This document shows, one piece after another, positions 47,623 to 60,000 of a stretch of DNA of 64,000 nucleotides (positions within the stretch are counted from its first letter, which is position 1; the number at the start of each line of letters is the position of its first letter). A program made the position numbers and the translations under genes. Source of the stretch: an uncultured bacterium (GTDB lineage: Bacteria; Bacteroidota; Bacteroidia; Chitinophagales; CAIODY01); assembly GCA_903857255.1 (NCBI GenBank), contig CAIODY010000013.1:1-64000 (forward strand), read 5' to 3'. The notes under the pieces are model-generated. The model made no database searches. It was not told where the DNA came from and saw only the letters and a program-made list of their open reading frames with translations.

Positions 47623-50600
47623 TTGAAATTCGGCTTTGTAAAATATTGGCTGTTGTTGCTTATTTTGTTCGCAACAAACATTGGCTCCTATGCTTCGCAC
47701 ATTGTAGGTGGCGAATTAACTTATGCTTATCTTGGGAATAACCAATATAAATTTACACTTCACCTTTATCGCGATTGTACTTCAAGCACACAGTTTCAAA
47801 CTACTTCAACTATTTATTTTTATAAGACAACCGGCTATACTGATGCAAATTTGGGAACTGCGGCTTCACCATCATCAGTTACACTAAACAATATTTCAGG
47901 AGGAACAAATGGAACAACTATTGCGCCTTATTATTATAGCCCTTGTTTAACTTATCCATCTGGGCTTTGTGTTTCAGAAGCTATTTTCACAGGCACTGCA
48001 ACACTTCCTCCAATTGCAGGCGGTTATACAATTATTTACCAAAATTGTTGCAGAAATGCCGGCATCACCAACTTTACAGTTAACTCTGGAGGAGGCGGTG
48101 GTGGCGGCACTGGGTCAACTTACAAATGTATTTTACCTGGCATTGGCAACTCGGCAGATAGTAGCCCAGTTTTTACACAATTACCCCCAACAGCTATTTG
48201 TCAAAACCAGCCATTTGCTTTTCCATGTGGTGCAGTGGACGGTGATGGGGATTCTTTATCTTATTCGCTTTATACACCTTTTGATGGTAGTCAAACAACA
48301 CCATCAGGATACACTACATTAAGTTGGGTATCGCCTTATTCATTAACTAATTTTATTGGTGGCACACCTGCCCTTTCCGTTGACCCAAAGACAGGTGTAC
48401 TCACTTGCTACCCATCTACTGCTGGCAGATTTGTAGTGGGCATTAGAGTGGATGAATATCGCAATGGTGTTTATATTGGCTCTGTTTATCGCGATTTTCA
48501 ATTTAATGTAACGGCATGCTCTGCAAATGTTATTGCTCAAGTTCCAAACTCAACAATAACAACGCCTACTGGTACTTATGATACTGTTGTGTTATCTTGC
48601 AAATACACAACACCAACTGTAAAATTTACAAATAATAGTACGCCCCAAAATACGCTTTCTACATACTATTGGAATTTTGGTGACCCTACTACGAATGCTG
48701 ATACCAGCAATATTGCATCACCAACTTATACCTATTCGGATACTGGTTCATACCGAGCTTTTTTAGTAATGAACCCAGGACAGTTGGGCACTTGCACCGA
48801 TACAATTTGGTTTAATGTAAGAGTTTATTACGATAATAAAAAAGGGTTCAGAGTTGCAACTGCTGGAACTTTATACACTTGCCAACTGATTCAATTTACT
48901 GATACAACAAGGGGTGGTCCTAACCCAATGAGTTATTATTGGACATTTGGTGATGGTGATACATCTCATCATCAGAACCCAGGCCATGTGTATATCAATA
49001 GCGGAGGTTATACGGTTACAGAAATTGTGCAAAATGCTGGCGGATGCAAAGACACAACAAAAAAATCGTTGACTATTATTTCAAAATACCCAACAGCAGC
49101 TATTTTGAATCCTTTGATTGATTGCTCAAGTGATACCATCAACTTTTTAACGCCAACCGTTTCAGCAAATTATTTGTGGAATTTTGGAGACCCAAGTACA
49201 AATGCGGATACAAGTTTATTGGCTAACCCAACTTACGTTTATCCTGCTGATTCAGGTATGTACACTGTTTCGTTAATTATTAACAAAGGCTACCCGAAAA
49301 CCTGTATGGATACTGCTTATGCAACACTCAAAGTTTATCCACCATTCAAAGCAAAATTTGTTTATTCGCCTTCGATGATTTGTATAAATATGCCTTTTCA
49401 ATTTACTGATTCGACTAAAGGAATTGTTATGCCTAATAGTTGGAATTGGACATTTGGTGATGGTGATACCTCACATCATCAGAATCCAACCCACACCTAC
49501 ACTTCACCTGGAACGTACACAGTGAAATTAATTTCACAAAACGCAAAAGGTTGCACTGATTCAATGAGTATTACTAAAACCATTTATCCGGTAGCGATAG
49601 CAAATATCATTGCACCATCATTAAATTGCCATACTAACACAGTTCAATTCCAAACAACTGGTATTGCACAAACTTACTTTTGGAATTTTGGGGTAAAAAA
49701 TATTTCAACCGATACCAGTTATCATATCAACCCAATTTATGCATATACTGATACAGGCACTTATTTCGATACACTCATCTTAAACCCAGGCGCAACAGGC
49801 ACTTGCACTGATACAGCCACAGCAACAATAAAAGTTTATTCGCCTTTTACCATTGGCTACACTTATACGCCGCCCTACATTTGCCGAAAGAATTTAGTTC
49901 ATTTTTTAGATACTACAATTTCAATTGCAAAGCCATTAACTTGGTGGTGGAATTTGGATGATAATAATACAATTTCAACGGTTCAAAACCCTTTCCACAC
50001 CTATAATGATTCAGGTCGTTATCACATTAAATTAGTGGTGCAAAATCGTGTAGGTTGTGAAGATAGTGTTACCAAATTGATTGGTGTATTTGCGCCGCCA
50101 ACAGCTCGAATCAGCGTTGCGCCGCTTACATGCAGTGGTCTAACGGTTAATTTTCAATCGCTCACTTATAGTGGTGGCTATTTTTGGAAATTTAATGATG
50201 CAGGCAAATCGCCCAATGATACCAGTTGGCAATTTGCACCCAACTATACTTTTTCTGATACAGGTACATTCACCACCATGTTTGTTGTAAACCCTGGCGC
50301 ACAAGATTCATGCAGCGATACAGCTTATGCAACAGTAAGAGTGTACGGACCATTTGTGCCAAAGTTTGGTTATTTCCATGCCTATAATTGCCCTAATCAC
50401 AATGTGCAATTTACTGATTCATCAACGGGAAAAGAATTTCCAAATCAATGGAGTTGGAATTTTGGCGATACTACTTTTTCAGCATCACAAAATCCAATTC
50501 ATGTTTATAAACATGCTGGTACTTATCAGGTGAAATTAATTATTCAAAACCCCAAAGGATGCATGGATAGTATTGTTCACACAATTGTGATAGATACGCA

Positions 50601-52290
50601 AACGCATAGCAATATCATTGTCCCCAATTTAAGTTGTGATAGTGTTATACATTTTCAAACCACAGCACATGCCACTTATTGGTGGAATTTTGGCGAAACT
50701 GCATCCACAAAAAACACAGATACTATTCAAAAACCAACTCACATTTATAAATCAGCAGGCACTTATACTGCTACTTTAATTGTGTATCCAAACACAGGCT
50801 GCGCCGATACTTCACACAAAACCATACAAGTTGAATTTGGTATAAAAGCCAATTTTATTCCTATCAACGTTTGTGTGTATGATTCGGCTGAATTCTTCAA
50901 CACTGCTAATGGTGGACCTTCGGCTTTGGTGCCAACACTTTGGTATTTCGGCGATGCAGATTCCATTTACAGTTCAAGCAATATTGTGAAACACAAATAC
51001 GCAGTTGCCAACACTTATCAAGTTACGCAAATTACTACTAATACTTTTGGTTGCAAGGATACTTTGAAACAGAATATAACTATTTATCCAATTCCGATTA
51101 TCAACGCTGGAAGAGACACTTCCATTTGCGATTTAGATACCATCTCTTTGCAAGCCTTTGGTGGTGCTAATTACGTGTGGACACCCAATTATGCGATGGA
51201 CGATTCTACTTTGCAATTCCCAACTGTAACGCCTGATGTTACCACAAAATATTTTGTAGAAGTTACTACTACCGAAGGTTGCAGCGCAATGGATAGCGTA
51301 ATCATTACCAATGTAAATCCAAAAAGCGATGGCATTATCAAAGACACAACCATGTGTTATGGCGATACGATTCAATTGAAAGCACCGATTGCTGCTGGCA
51401 ATTTATATGTTTGGTCGCCAAGCCTAACATTGAGCAATGATACAGCTTCCAAGCCATTAGCATTTCCGTTGCAAAAAACAATTTATCAAGTTTATATCCG
51501 CAATGGCAATTGTATTCGCTACGATACTGCTATTGTAAAAGTGAAAATTTTAGCAACGCCAAATGCTGGCAACGATGTAACAATTTGCAACAATCTTTCC
51601 ACCACTTTGCATGCTACACATGGCACAACTTATAGTTGGTCGCCGACTACAAACATGCTTTACAGCAATACGCCCGACCCAGTTGTAGATCCAAAAGTTA
51701 CCACCACTTATTATGTTACTGTAGTTGATACAACAGTTTGTTTGAAGCCTGAAACCGACAGTCTTACTGTGTTTGTTGACCATTTTAAAAATGGCGAAGT
51801 GCAAAATGATACCAACATTGTTAAAAATATTCCTTCCACTTTATATGCTTATGGCGGCAATCAATACTTGTGGAAACCTTCAACAGGCTTAGATGACAGC
51901 ACTTCGGCAACACCAACTTGCACTCTGCAAAACGACCAAGTGTACATCATCAAAATATCCGATGGTAATGGCTGTTTCAATTATGATACTTTGAAAGTGT
52001 TTGTATTCCCCAACCCAATTGCATTGATGCCGAATGCGTTTTCGCCTAATGGTGATGGCTTAGATGATGTGATAATGCCTGTGTATGCTGGCATCCGAAT
52101 ACTTAATCATTTCAATATTTATAATCGTTGGGGGCAATGTGTTTTCTCTACTACCGAAATGAATCAAGGCTGGGATGGCACTTTTCATGGTGTTCAACAA
52201 CCTATGGATACTTATGTTTACCTTTTGGATGGTGTTGATGTGGAAGGCAATGGATTCAATTACAAAGGTGATATCACTTTGATTCGATAA
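47623..52290 (+). CDS. Large PKD-repeat surface protein with gliding motility/T9SS C-terminal domain (TTG start)
   Basis: SHIVGGELTYAYLGNNQYKFTLHLYRDC N-terminal domain; many PKD units; C-term MPNAFSPNGDGLDDVIMPVYAGIRILNHFNIYNRWGQCVFSTTEMNQGWDGTFHGVQQPMDTYVYLLDGVDVEGNGFNYKGDITLIR. Confidence 0.9.
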   Translation: MKFGFVKYWLLLLILFATNIGSYASHIVGGELTYAYLGNNQYKFTLHLYRDCTSSTQFQTTSTIYFYKTTGYTDANLGTAASPSSVTLNNISGGTNGTTIAPYYYSPCLTYPSGLCVSEAIFTGTATLPPIAGGYTIIYQNCCRNAGITNFTVNSGGGGGGGTGSTYKCILPGIGNSADSSPVFTQLPPTAICQNQPFAFPCGAVDGDGDSLSYSLYTPFDGSQTTPSGYTTLSWVSPYSLTNFIGGTPALSVDPKTGVLTCYPSTAGRFVVGIRVDEYRNGVYIGSVYRDFQFNVTACSANVIAQVPNSTITTPTGTYDTVVLSCKYTTPTVKFTNNSTPQNTLSTYYWNFGDPTTNADTSNIASPTYTYSDTGSYRAFLVMNPGQLGTCTDTIWFNVRVYYDNKKGFRVATAGTLYTCQLIQFTDTTRGGPNPMSYYWTFGDGDTSHHQNPGHVYINSGGYTVTEIVQNAGGCKDTTKKSLTIISKYPTAAILNPLIDCSSDTINFLTPTVSANYLWNFGDPSTNADTSLLANPTYVYPADSGMYTVSLIINKGYPKTCMDTAYATLKVYPPFKAKFVYSPSMICINMPFQFTDSTKGIVMPNSWNWTFGDGDTSHHQNPTHTYTSPGTYTVKLISQNAKGCTDSMSITKTIYPVAIANIIAPSLNCHTNTVQFQTTGIAQTYFWNFGVKNISTDTSYHINPIYAYTDTGTYFDTLILNPGATGTCTDTATATIKVYSPFTIGYTYTPPYICRKNLVHFLDTTISIAKPLTWWWNLDDNNTISTVQNPFHTYNDSGRYHIKLVVQNRVGCEDSVTKLIGVFAPPTARISVAPLTCSGLTVNFQSLTYSGGYFWKFNDAGKSPNDTSWQFAPNYTFSDTGTFTTMFVVNPGAQDSCSDTAYATVRVYGPFVPKFGYFHAYNCPNHNVQFTDSSTGKEFPNQWSWNFGDTTFSASQNPIHVYKHAGTYQVKLIIQNPKGCMDSIVHTIVIDTQTHSNIIVPNLSCDSVIHFQTTAHATYWWNFGETASTKNTDTIQKPTHIYKSAGTYTATLIVYPNTGCADTSHKTIQVEFGIKANFIPINVCVYDSAEFFNTANGGPSALVPTLWYFGDADSIYSSSNIVKHKYAVANTYQVTQITTNTFGCKDTLKQNITIYPIPIINAGRDTSICDLDTISLQAFGGANYVWTPNYAMDDSTLQFPTVTPDVTTKYFVEVTTTEGCSAMDSVIITNVNPKSDGIIKDTTMCYGDTIQLKAPIAAGNLYVWSPSLTLSNDTASKPLAFPLQKTIYQVYIRNGNCIRYDTAIVKVKILATPNAGNDVTICNNLSTTLHATHGTTYSWSPTTNMLYSNTPDPVVDPKVTTTYYVTVVDTTVCLKPETDSLTVFVDHFKNGEVQNDTNIVKNIPSTLYAYGGNQYLWKPSTGLDDSTSATPTCTLQNDQVYIIKISDGNGCFNYDTLKVFVFPNPIALMPNAFSPNGDGLDDVIMPVYAGIRILNHFNIYNRWGQCVFSTTEMNQGWDGTFHGVQQPMDTYVYLLDGVDVEGNGFNYKGDITLIR

Positions 52291-52442
52291 TCTTATCACT
52301 GGCTATCAATTCCAATAATTTGTACTTGCATTATCTTGAAAAGTGATTCAACTTTGTAACAAGAAATAGTTGTGTTATAAAATGAATAGACGCTATTGAA
52401 GCATTAATTTTGCGTTCCCTTTTTTCAAAATAAATAATCATA

Positions 52443-52596
52443 AACACATAGGTACATAGATTTTTTTTTGACAGTTGTTGATGTAACAAACTATGTTGAA
52501 AATTTATTTTCCTAAGTAAGCCTTGTTGTTTAATGAGATTGGTTTAGTAGAGCAATAGTCAATGCTACGCATTGAATTCTATTGTGCCTATGTGTT
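52443..52596. repeat. MITE-like intergenic element with imperfect terminal inverted repeats
   Basis: aacacataggtacatag (52443-52459) versus ctattgtgcctatgtgtt (52579-52596, reverse complement aacacataggcacaatag); internal tcaatgc-tac-gcattga hairpin. Confidence 0.55.
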
Positions 52597-52655
52597 AAAA
52601 AAATGGGGAAAACAGAACAATCATTCGAAAAACAAATCGAGTTAATTCATCAAAA

Positions 52656-53933
52656 ATGAACATTCTAATTTTAGGTTCGGGCGGAAGAGAACATGCATTT
52701 GCATGGAAAATTGCACAAAGCAAATGGTGTGATAAATTATTTGTTGCACCCGGAAATGCTGGCACAGCAAGTGTTGCAACTAATGTGAATATGCAAGTGA
52801 GTGATTTTGCAGCCATTGAAAAATTTTGTTTAGAAAATAAAATTGAAATGGTTTTGCCAGCTGGTGAAGAATCTTTGGTAAAAGGTATTTACGATTATTT
52901 TTTGAACAATAAATTGCTGAAACATATTCCAGTCATCGGTCCATCGATGAATGGTGCACAAATGGAAGGCAGCAAAGCATTTGCAAAAGCATTTATGTTG
53001 CGACACAATATTCCAACTGCGGCTTACAAAGAAATTACGCAGCAAAATTTTGAAGAAGGGAAAAAATATTTGCTCAATTCGCCATTGCCCATTGTTCTAA
53101 AAGCTGATGGATTAGCTGCTGGCAAAGGTGTATTGATTTGTACATCACACGAAGAAGCGATGGATGAATTATCGCAAATGATTCAATCAGCCAAGTTTGG
53201 TGATGCTTCATCGAAAGTGGTGATTGAACAGTTTTTAAAAGGAATTGAATTGAGTGTGTTTGTATTGACTGATGGAAAAAATTATTTGCTGTTGCCTAAT
53301 GCTAAAGATTACAAACGCATTGGCGAAGGTGATACAGGCTTGAATACAGGCGGCATGGGCGCAATTTCACCAGTGCCATTTGCAACTAAAGAATTGATGC
53401 AAAAAGTGGAAGAAAAAATTATTCGCCCAACCATTGAGGGTTTGCAAAAAGATAAAATTGTTTACAAAGGATTTATTTATTTCGGATTGATAAATGTGGC
53501 TGGCGAGCCTTTTGTAATTGAATACAATTGCCGAATGGGCGACCCAGAAACCGAAGCTGTATTGCCCCGAATTGAAAATGATTTAATTGGTTTGTTTAAA
53601 GCAGTAGCTGATGAAAAATTAGCCGAGCAAACTTTGCACGAATCGCCAAAAGTTGCATGTACAGTGGTGTTAGCAAGTGGTGGGTATCCGAACGAATTTG
53701 AAAAAGGTTTTGAAATAGAAATTGCTGAACTGAAAACAGATACAATTGTTTTTCATGCAGGCACAAAATTTAATGAACAAAATAAAATGGTTACCGCAGG
53801 TGGCAGAGTAATGATGGTAACCGCATTGGATGATAATTTGAAGCGTGCCTTAAATAAAGCAATGGCAGCAGTTTCGGGCATTGCATTTCAAAAAAAATAT
53901 TACCGAAAAGATATTGGATTAGATGTTTGTTGA
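52656..53933 (+). CDS. purD: Phosphoribosylamine--glycine ligase
   Basis: MNILILGSGGREHAFAWKIAQS; PLPIVLKADGLAAGKGVLIC; NTGGMGAISPVP; EYNCRMGDPETEAVLPRI. Confidence 0.98.
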   Translation: MNILILGSGGREHAFAWKIAQSKWCDKLFVAPGNAGTASVATNVNMQVSDFAAIEKFCLENKIEMVLPAGEESLVKGIYDYFLNNKLLKHIPVIGPSMNGAQMEGSKAFAKAFMLRHNIPTAAYKEITQQNFEEGKKYLLNSPLPIVLKADGLAAGKGVLICTSHEEAMDELSQMIQSAKFGDASSKVVIEQFLKGIELSVFVLTDGKNYLLLPNAKDYKRIGEGDTGLNTGGMGAISPVPFATKELMQKVEEKIIRPTIEGLQKDKIVYKGFIYFGLINVAGEPFVIEYNCRMGDPETEAVLPRIENDLIGLFKAVADEKLAEQTLHESPKVACTVVLASGGYPNEFEKGFEIEIAELKTDTIVFHAGTKFNEQNKMVTAGGRVMMVTALDDNLKRALNKAMAAVSGIAFQKKYYRKDIGLDVC

Positions 53934-53949
53934 TGAGCAACAAATAGAC

Positions 53950-53957
53950 TAATTTTG
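53950..53957 (+). promoter_or_regulatory. Predicted -7 element (TAATTTTG)
   Basis: TAnnTTTG match upstream of the giant PKD gene. Confidence 0.4.
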
Positions 53958-54057
53958 TACTAAATAAAAAAATATTAACCCCAAAAGCAACATTTTTCGT
54001 TTATTTATTATCTTGTAATAGTAGATAACCTTGAATAACAACTTTATTAAACTAATC

Positions 54058-57000
54058 ATGAAAAAAAATTTCTTTCTTTTTTTTCTTCTCTTTTTAAATC
54101 TTAGTCTTTTAATCACTCATTCGTTAAAAGCGCAAGCACCTGTTGCCAACTTTAGTTGTACGGCATCTTTCGCATTGCCGAAGGATAGTTGCTATCCGAT
54201 GCAGCTAACATTTAACAACACCACAACTGGTGTTTACGATTCAGCCAATTGGTATTTGGATGTGAGCAGCACAGGCTGTAACGGACCATGGACAGGCTAT
54301 TTGCATCAAACTAAATCAGGCGTAAATTCACACCAAGATTATACAGCTTTGCTGGTTACACCCAATTTTTACCGCTTGTGTTTAAGAGTTGCGAATAGTG
54401 CTACTGGGCAGGTAAACACTTATTGCCAGTGTATTGGGCGAATTTTCCCGACAGTACAACCTGGGTTTGTAGTAGGGACACCTATTGGCTGCGGACAGGT
54501 AACTACAAACATTTATGCCACTAATCCTGGAACTGTACCACCTTATACTTTTATTTGGTATTTAGGTGCATGCGGTAGCACAATAACAACAACATGCAAT
54601 GGCATTCCGAGTGCAACATCTGGTAATGTTTCTGCATCGTGCCCATGCCTTAATACTACCAAACCATGCTATGGTATTTTTTGTTTGATAACAGATGCCA
54701 ATGGCTGCCAGGCAGTTGCCTCTGATTCATGTGCTGTAAAAGCATATTGTAACCCTACTGCTTCTATTTCAGTAGCCGCTAGTGCAAGCACTTGTGTAAC
54801 AGGACAACCAGTAACCATGACCGCTTCGCCAACAGGCATGACAAAATATAGTTGGTGGGTTCCTGCTGCTTCAGGAGCACCTACAAACGGACCATTACGA
54901 ACAAATACCTTGACAACAAGTTTTCCCAGTTTTGGATGTTATGATGTTAAACTCTTAGTGTATGATTCATTAACCCCATCCATTGGTTGTGTTGATTCAG
55001 CCATACTACCTAATGCAGTTTGTTTACAAGGTATTCAAACCACTTCGCCAGTTCCAAGTTTTTCAGTATCGCCTAATTTAGTATGTTGTGGTTCACCATT
55101 TCAAGTATCGTTTACTGCACAAACCAACCCAACCAGCAGTTGCTGCATTCAAGCCAGTTTTAGTGCTGTACCAGTTGCTGGTTCGCCAGCTTGTGCTACA
55201 ACGGTGAATTTAGGTACAGTTCAATCGTGTAATGGATTACCAGGCACACAGTTTTTTTCAATTCCATGTCGTTGCAGCAGTGCAGTAACTTATAAAATTG
55301 TGATGGACCCAGTAATTACAAATATGTGTAGCAACTGTACAGCAACAGTAAGTTCAAACCCAATTAATGTTGTTGTAAACCCAGCACCAGTTGCAAGCAT
55401 ATCATTGATGAATGGCTATGTTTCCAGCTATTGTGCACCCTGCCATAAATTTGGTTTTCAAGCTGGTACTAATGTTTCAAATTTACCTGGATATACTTGG
55501 GAATGGCATAACAACTCAACTTGTTCGCCACCCAATGCTTCAACAACTTCAACAGATACAGTAACCTTTTGCGGAAATGGCACTGTGGCATCACCTTCGC
55601 AACAACATTTTGTATGTTTGAAAATTTGCCAAAGTGTTGCTAATGGCGGCTGCTGCTCTTATGCTAATGATACTGTAACTTTAACCAAACCTTATGGCGA
55701 TTTTACTTACAATGCTCCATTGGGTTGCGGAATAGTTTGCGATTCATTTAAAGCAACTGTTAAAACTGATAGTTTATATAAATGGATAGTGTGGGATGCT
55801 AACGGCGTAACCGCAACTATTCAGACTGGCGTAAATGCTTACAAATTTGCACATTGCTTTACAGGCTTTCCTAATAAGGATACCTGCTACAATGTGATGT
55901 TGGTACATACCACATATTCCAATGGTGGCGTGGCTTGTTTCGATACCATCTTGAAAAAGAAAATTATCCGCGTTGGGCATCATGTAACAGCAGCAGCGAC
56001 TTTATCAAAAACACAGCTTTGTTTGAAACATGCCACAGTGTACACTTATCCAACTGCTTGTTTGAAATTTATTCCCGACAATCAAAGCATGCAAATTATT
56101 CCAAGCCCAACTGTGCAATTAAGCCAGTGTTCTAATATTTCGTGCAATTATTATTTTACCAAGCAGGTGGGTAATACGCAACAAATAGTTGCGCAATCCT
56201 ACAATTGTGATACGCCTACTGTTTGCTTTACTCAAACAGGTAATTATACAGCTCATTTCATAGTAACTGATAATGCTTGTACCGATACACTTACTTTGCC
56301 TACACAAGTTTGTGTAAGTGGTATAATTGCCGATATTGTTGATTCAGTACATTGTGCCAATCAGGGTAATTATACACCAATAGTTACTTACAAACCATCA
56401 TTGAAATTTTATGCTTGCAATGGCTTGCCTAATTTGGATTCTTTTAAAGTACACATTTGGAATAAAAGCACTAATACAAATATCTTAGACACCACTATTG
56501 ATACAATGGGTAAGCTTCCGCCCCGAATCAATTATACCTATTCAAGTGGTGGTACATATTTAGTTTGTATGTCAGTATATGATAAGTTCCATGCCATTTG
56601 CGATACAGATACTATTTGTAAAAACGTATTGGTATTTCCATTTACCGCTGTTATTAATTTAGTGAATAGTCAGCCTACTATTGCATGTCGTGATTTTAAT
56701 AGCAATCGTTGGGTATTTACTGCCAACCAATCATCGCCTGCCAATCCACCCATTTCGAAATGGGTTTGGGGCGACGGCACACCCAATACTCTAAATACCG
56801 ACCCAGCAACACACACATTTGATACTTGTGGTATTTTTCAAGTCAAGCTTACCATTTCAAGTGCGTCAGGTGCTTGCCAAGATTCGGCACACTTCACAGT
56901 GCAAGTGCATGATATACAAGATTCGAGTGGGAAACACAATAATTTATTCAGTATAAAACCTTTAAGCGGTAGCTGTAATCGTTGTTTAACATTTAAGAAC

Positions 57001-60000
57001 AAAGCTGTTTATTGCCATACAGCACTCGATTCGGTAGTCATTGATTTTGGTGATGGCTCTCCAAAAGCAGTAATACATGGTTCGTGGGATTCAACTGTGC
57101 ATTGCTATACAAAAACCACCAATATTTATCCAACAGTTACTTACCACGATATTTATGGCTGCGTTGTTTCAAAAACAGTAGCAGCACCACAAATGACGGG
57201 CATTACAGCCAATTTTACTGGCTTGCCCGATACTGTATTGTGTGTAGGTACGTGTGTAACTTTAACTGATGCATCAGCAGGGTATGTATATTATTATAAA
57301 TGGAGTTTGAGTAGTGCTGGTTGTGCTACTCATCCATATGTTGATAGTAGCAATGTTAGTACATTCCCCCCACCTGCTCAATCGTATTGCTATACTTTTA
57401 GTCAGCCTGGTGTTTATTATTTAGATTTTAACCCAAGCAATTTTTATACCGACCCAACCACTGGTCATCATTGTCAATCGGATACTTGTGTAAGAATTGA
57501 TGTTAAAAATACGGTTGCTGATTTTTATATTGCTGATACATTTCCATGCCCAGGCAATGTTGTTAATGTTCCCAATTTAACTACTGGTGCTTATGACCAT
57601 TTGGTAGTAACGTTAACCTTACCTAATAGTTCTGTCGTAACTTATACCTATGATAAATATGTTCCACCAAGTTTACCGCCTTATGTTTCAATCCCATTGG
57701 GTTATCCAGGTAATTATAGTTTGAGTTTTTACGCAAGCAGTACATTAGGATGTAATTCTACTAAATCTAAAACATTTGTAGTGCAAGGTCCGTTAGGTGC
57801 ATTTCATGCTTTATCTCGGCATATATGTTTGGGTGGTACAATAAATTTTGTAGATACTACCAATTCATCAAATGGCGTATTGGTAGATTGGGATGGTGAT
57901 GGCACTGACCAATATCCTTATGATTCAACACATGTTTATAATTTTTCGCACCAGTTTATGTCGTGTGGGAAAAAACAAGTTTTGGCATATATTTCTGATG
58001 GTAATTGTATTTATCCAATTTCAGATACCGTGAATGTTGATTGCCCAAAAGCGCAATTTGCAAAGGCTTTATCAACTACTGATTTTTGCGGTTCGGCATC
58101 AGTGCAATTGAATGATTTATCATTAAGCTCATCGCCACACGTTTATGGAACAACAATTACATCGCATTTGTGGCAATTGATAGATACCAATAATTTAGTA
58201 GTGCAAACTTCTGTTGCAGTGAATCCTGTGTTTAATATTCATCAAGATGGTTCGTATGCAGTGAAACTGACTATTCAAACTAACTGGGGATGCATTGATA
58301 GTACCATTCAGCGCAGCATCATTCATATTTACAAATACGCAACGCCACAATTTACTATTTCGCCTGATACTATTTGTATCAACGGTTGTATCAATTTTGC
58401 CAACACTTCTATCAATCCAGATACAGGTGCATTGCATAGCCGATGGTATTTTAATTGGTCAACAAATACATTAACAAGCAACTTAAATACACCGCAACAA
58501 TGTTATACAACTGCTGGTACTTTTAATGTTGTATTGATTGATACCACCATGCATGGTTGTGTGGATACCAGTGCTGCAAAAACGGTGTTGGTATTGCCTT
58601 CTATTACACCCAACTTCAGCATTAGCGATACCATGCTGTGCGGCTCAAACAAAAAAGTTGTTGCATTTACAAATACATCAATTCCGTTGGCAGGATTAAA
58701 TTATTGTTGGAATTTCGGTGATTCATTGCAAGGCGTTTGTCAATCAACTGCTGTGAATCCATCACACACTTTCCAATTACCAACAGGCGTTGCCAGCGCA
58801 TGTTATACAATTAAATTGATTGTAAAAAATAGTGTTGGTTGTGAAGATAGTATTTCAAAAAGAATTTGCTTGTACAGCAATCCGATAGCAAAATTAATTC
58901 CTGACCATAGCGAAGCTTGTCATCCATTAAAAGTTGAGGTAAACGATTCTTCATCAAGTTTAAACCCTATAACCGCATACGATTTGCATTGGGGTGATGG
59001 TTCGGATACGACCATATTCCCAAGCGGAATAACACATGCTTATGCAGATACTGGTACTTACTTTATTCATTATAAAATTACGACACAACAAGGCTGTAGC
59101 GATTCGGTTACAATTGCTGTTATTGACCATGCTTATCCAATTCCATGTGCTGGTAAAGATGATACAATCTGTGCACAACAACAATTGACATTAGGTTGTC
59201 CCTCATTACCAATGAGTGGATACAATTATAGCTGGAGTACCTTGACAAATGTAGGAACACCATTTAGTTTTATAGCGCATCCTGTCATTACTGCATTCAA
59301 TAATGAAAGTTATATTTTAACAATGGTAAGTACAGGTTATGCTTGCCCAGCTTGGGATACAATGAATGTTACCGTTATTCCATTAGTAGTTCCAAGCACC
59401 AGCAATGATGCCGCAGTTTGTTTAGGCTATTGTGCTACACTTTCAGCATCGGGTGGTTTAACCTATTCATGGACTGATTCTTCCAATCATGTGATTTCAA
59501 CTGATTCTGTAATCACTGTTTGTCCATCATCACCAACTAAATACAATGTAACAATTTGCGGAAAATGCGATTGCCAAACTTTATCCATCAATGTTGATGT
59601 GTTTACACCACCAGCAATTATTTTAGAGCATAGCATTAGTGGCGACAATATCATTGCTGGGCATGATATTACCATTCCGCCTGTCATCAGCCCTGGTACT
59701 GGTTCGGTAGTTTGGAGACCAAATTATAATTTCAACAATAATGATACGACTAACGCAAGCCCAACAGTTCATCCTGATGTAACTACCACTTATCATGTGT
59801 ATGTGACGGATGGTCATGGTTGTGTTGATTCATCGGATGTAACTATTCATGTGTTGTGTAATTCATCAAATGCTATTTATGTTCCAAATGCGTTTACACC
59901 AGAAACTCCTGGCGCACAAGGCGGACACAATGATAGATTTTATGTACAAGGAAAAGGTGTAAAAGAGATTAACTACTTTAGAATTTACGACCGTTGGGGT

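Noticed and set aside
47623-52290. Internal near-identical TFGDGDTSHHQNP repeats as a mobile element or assembly artefact
   Set aside because: The repeats differ at many synonymous sites and fit the A-B PKD dyad pattern.
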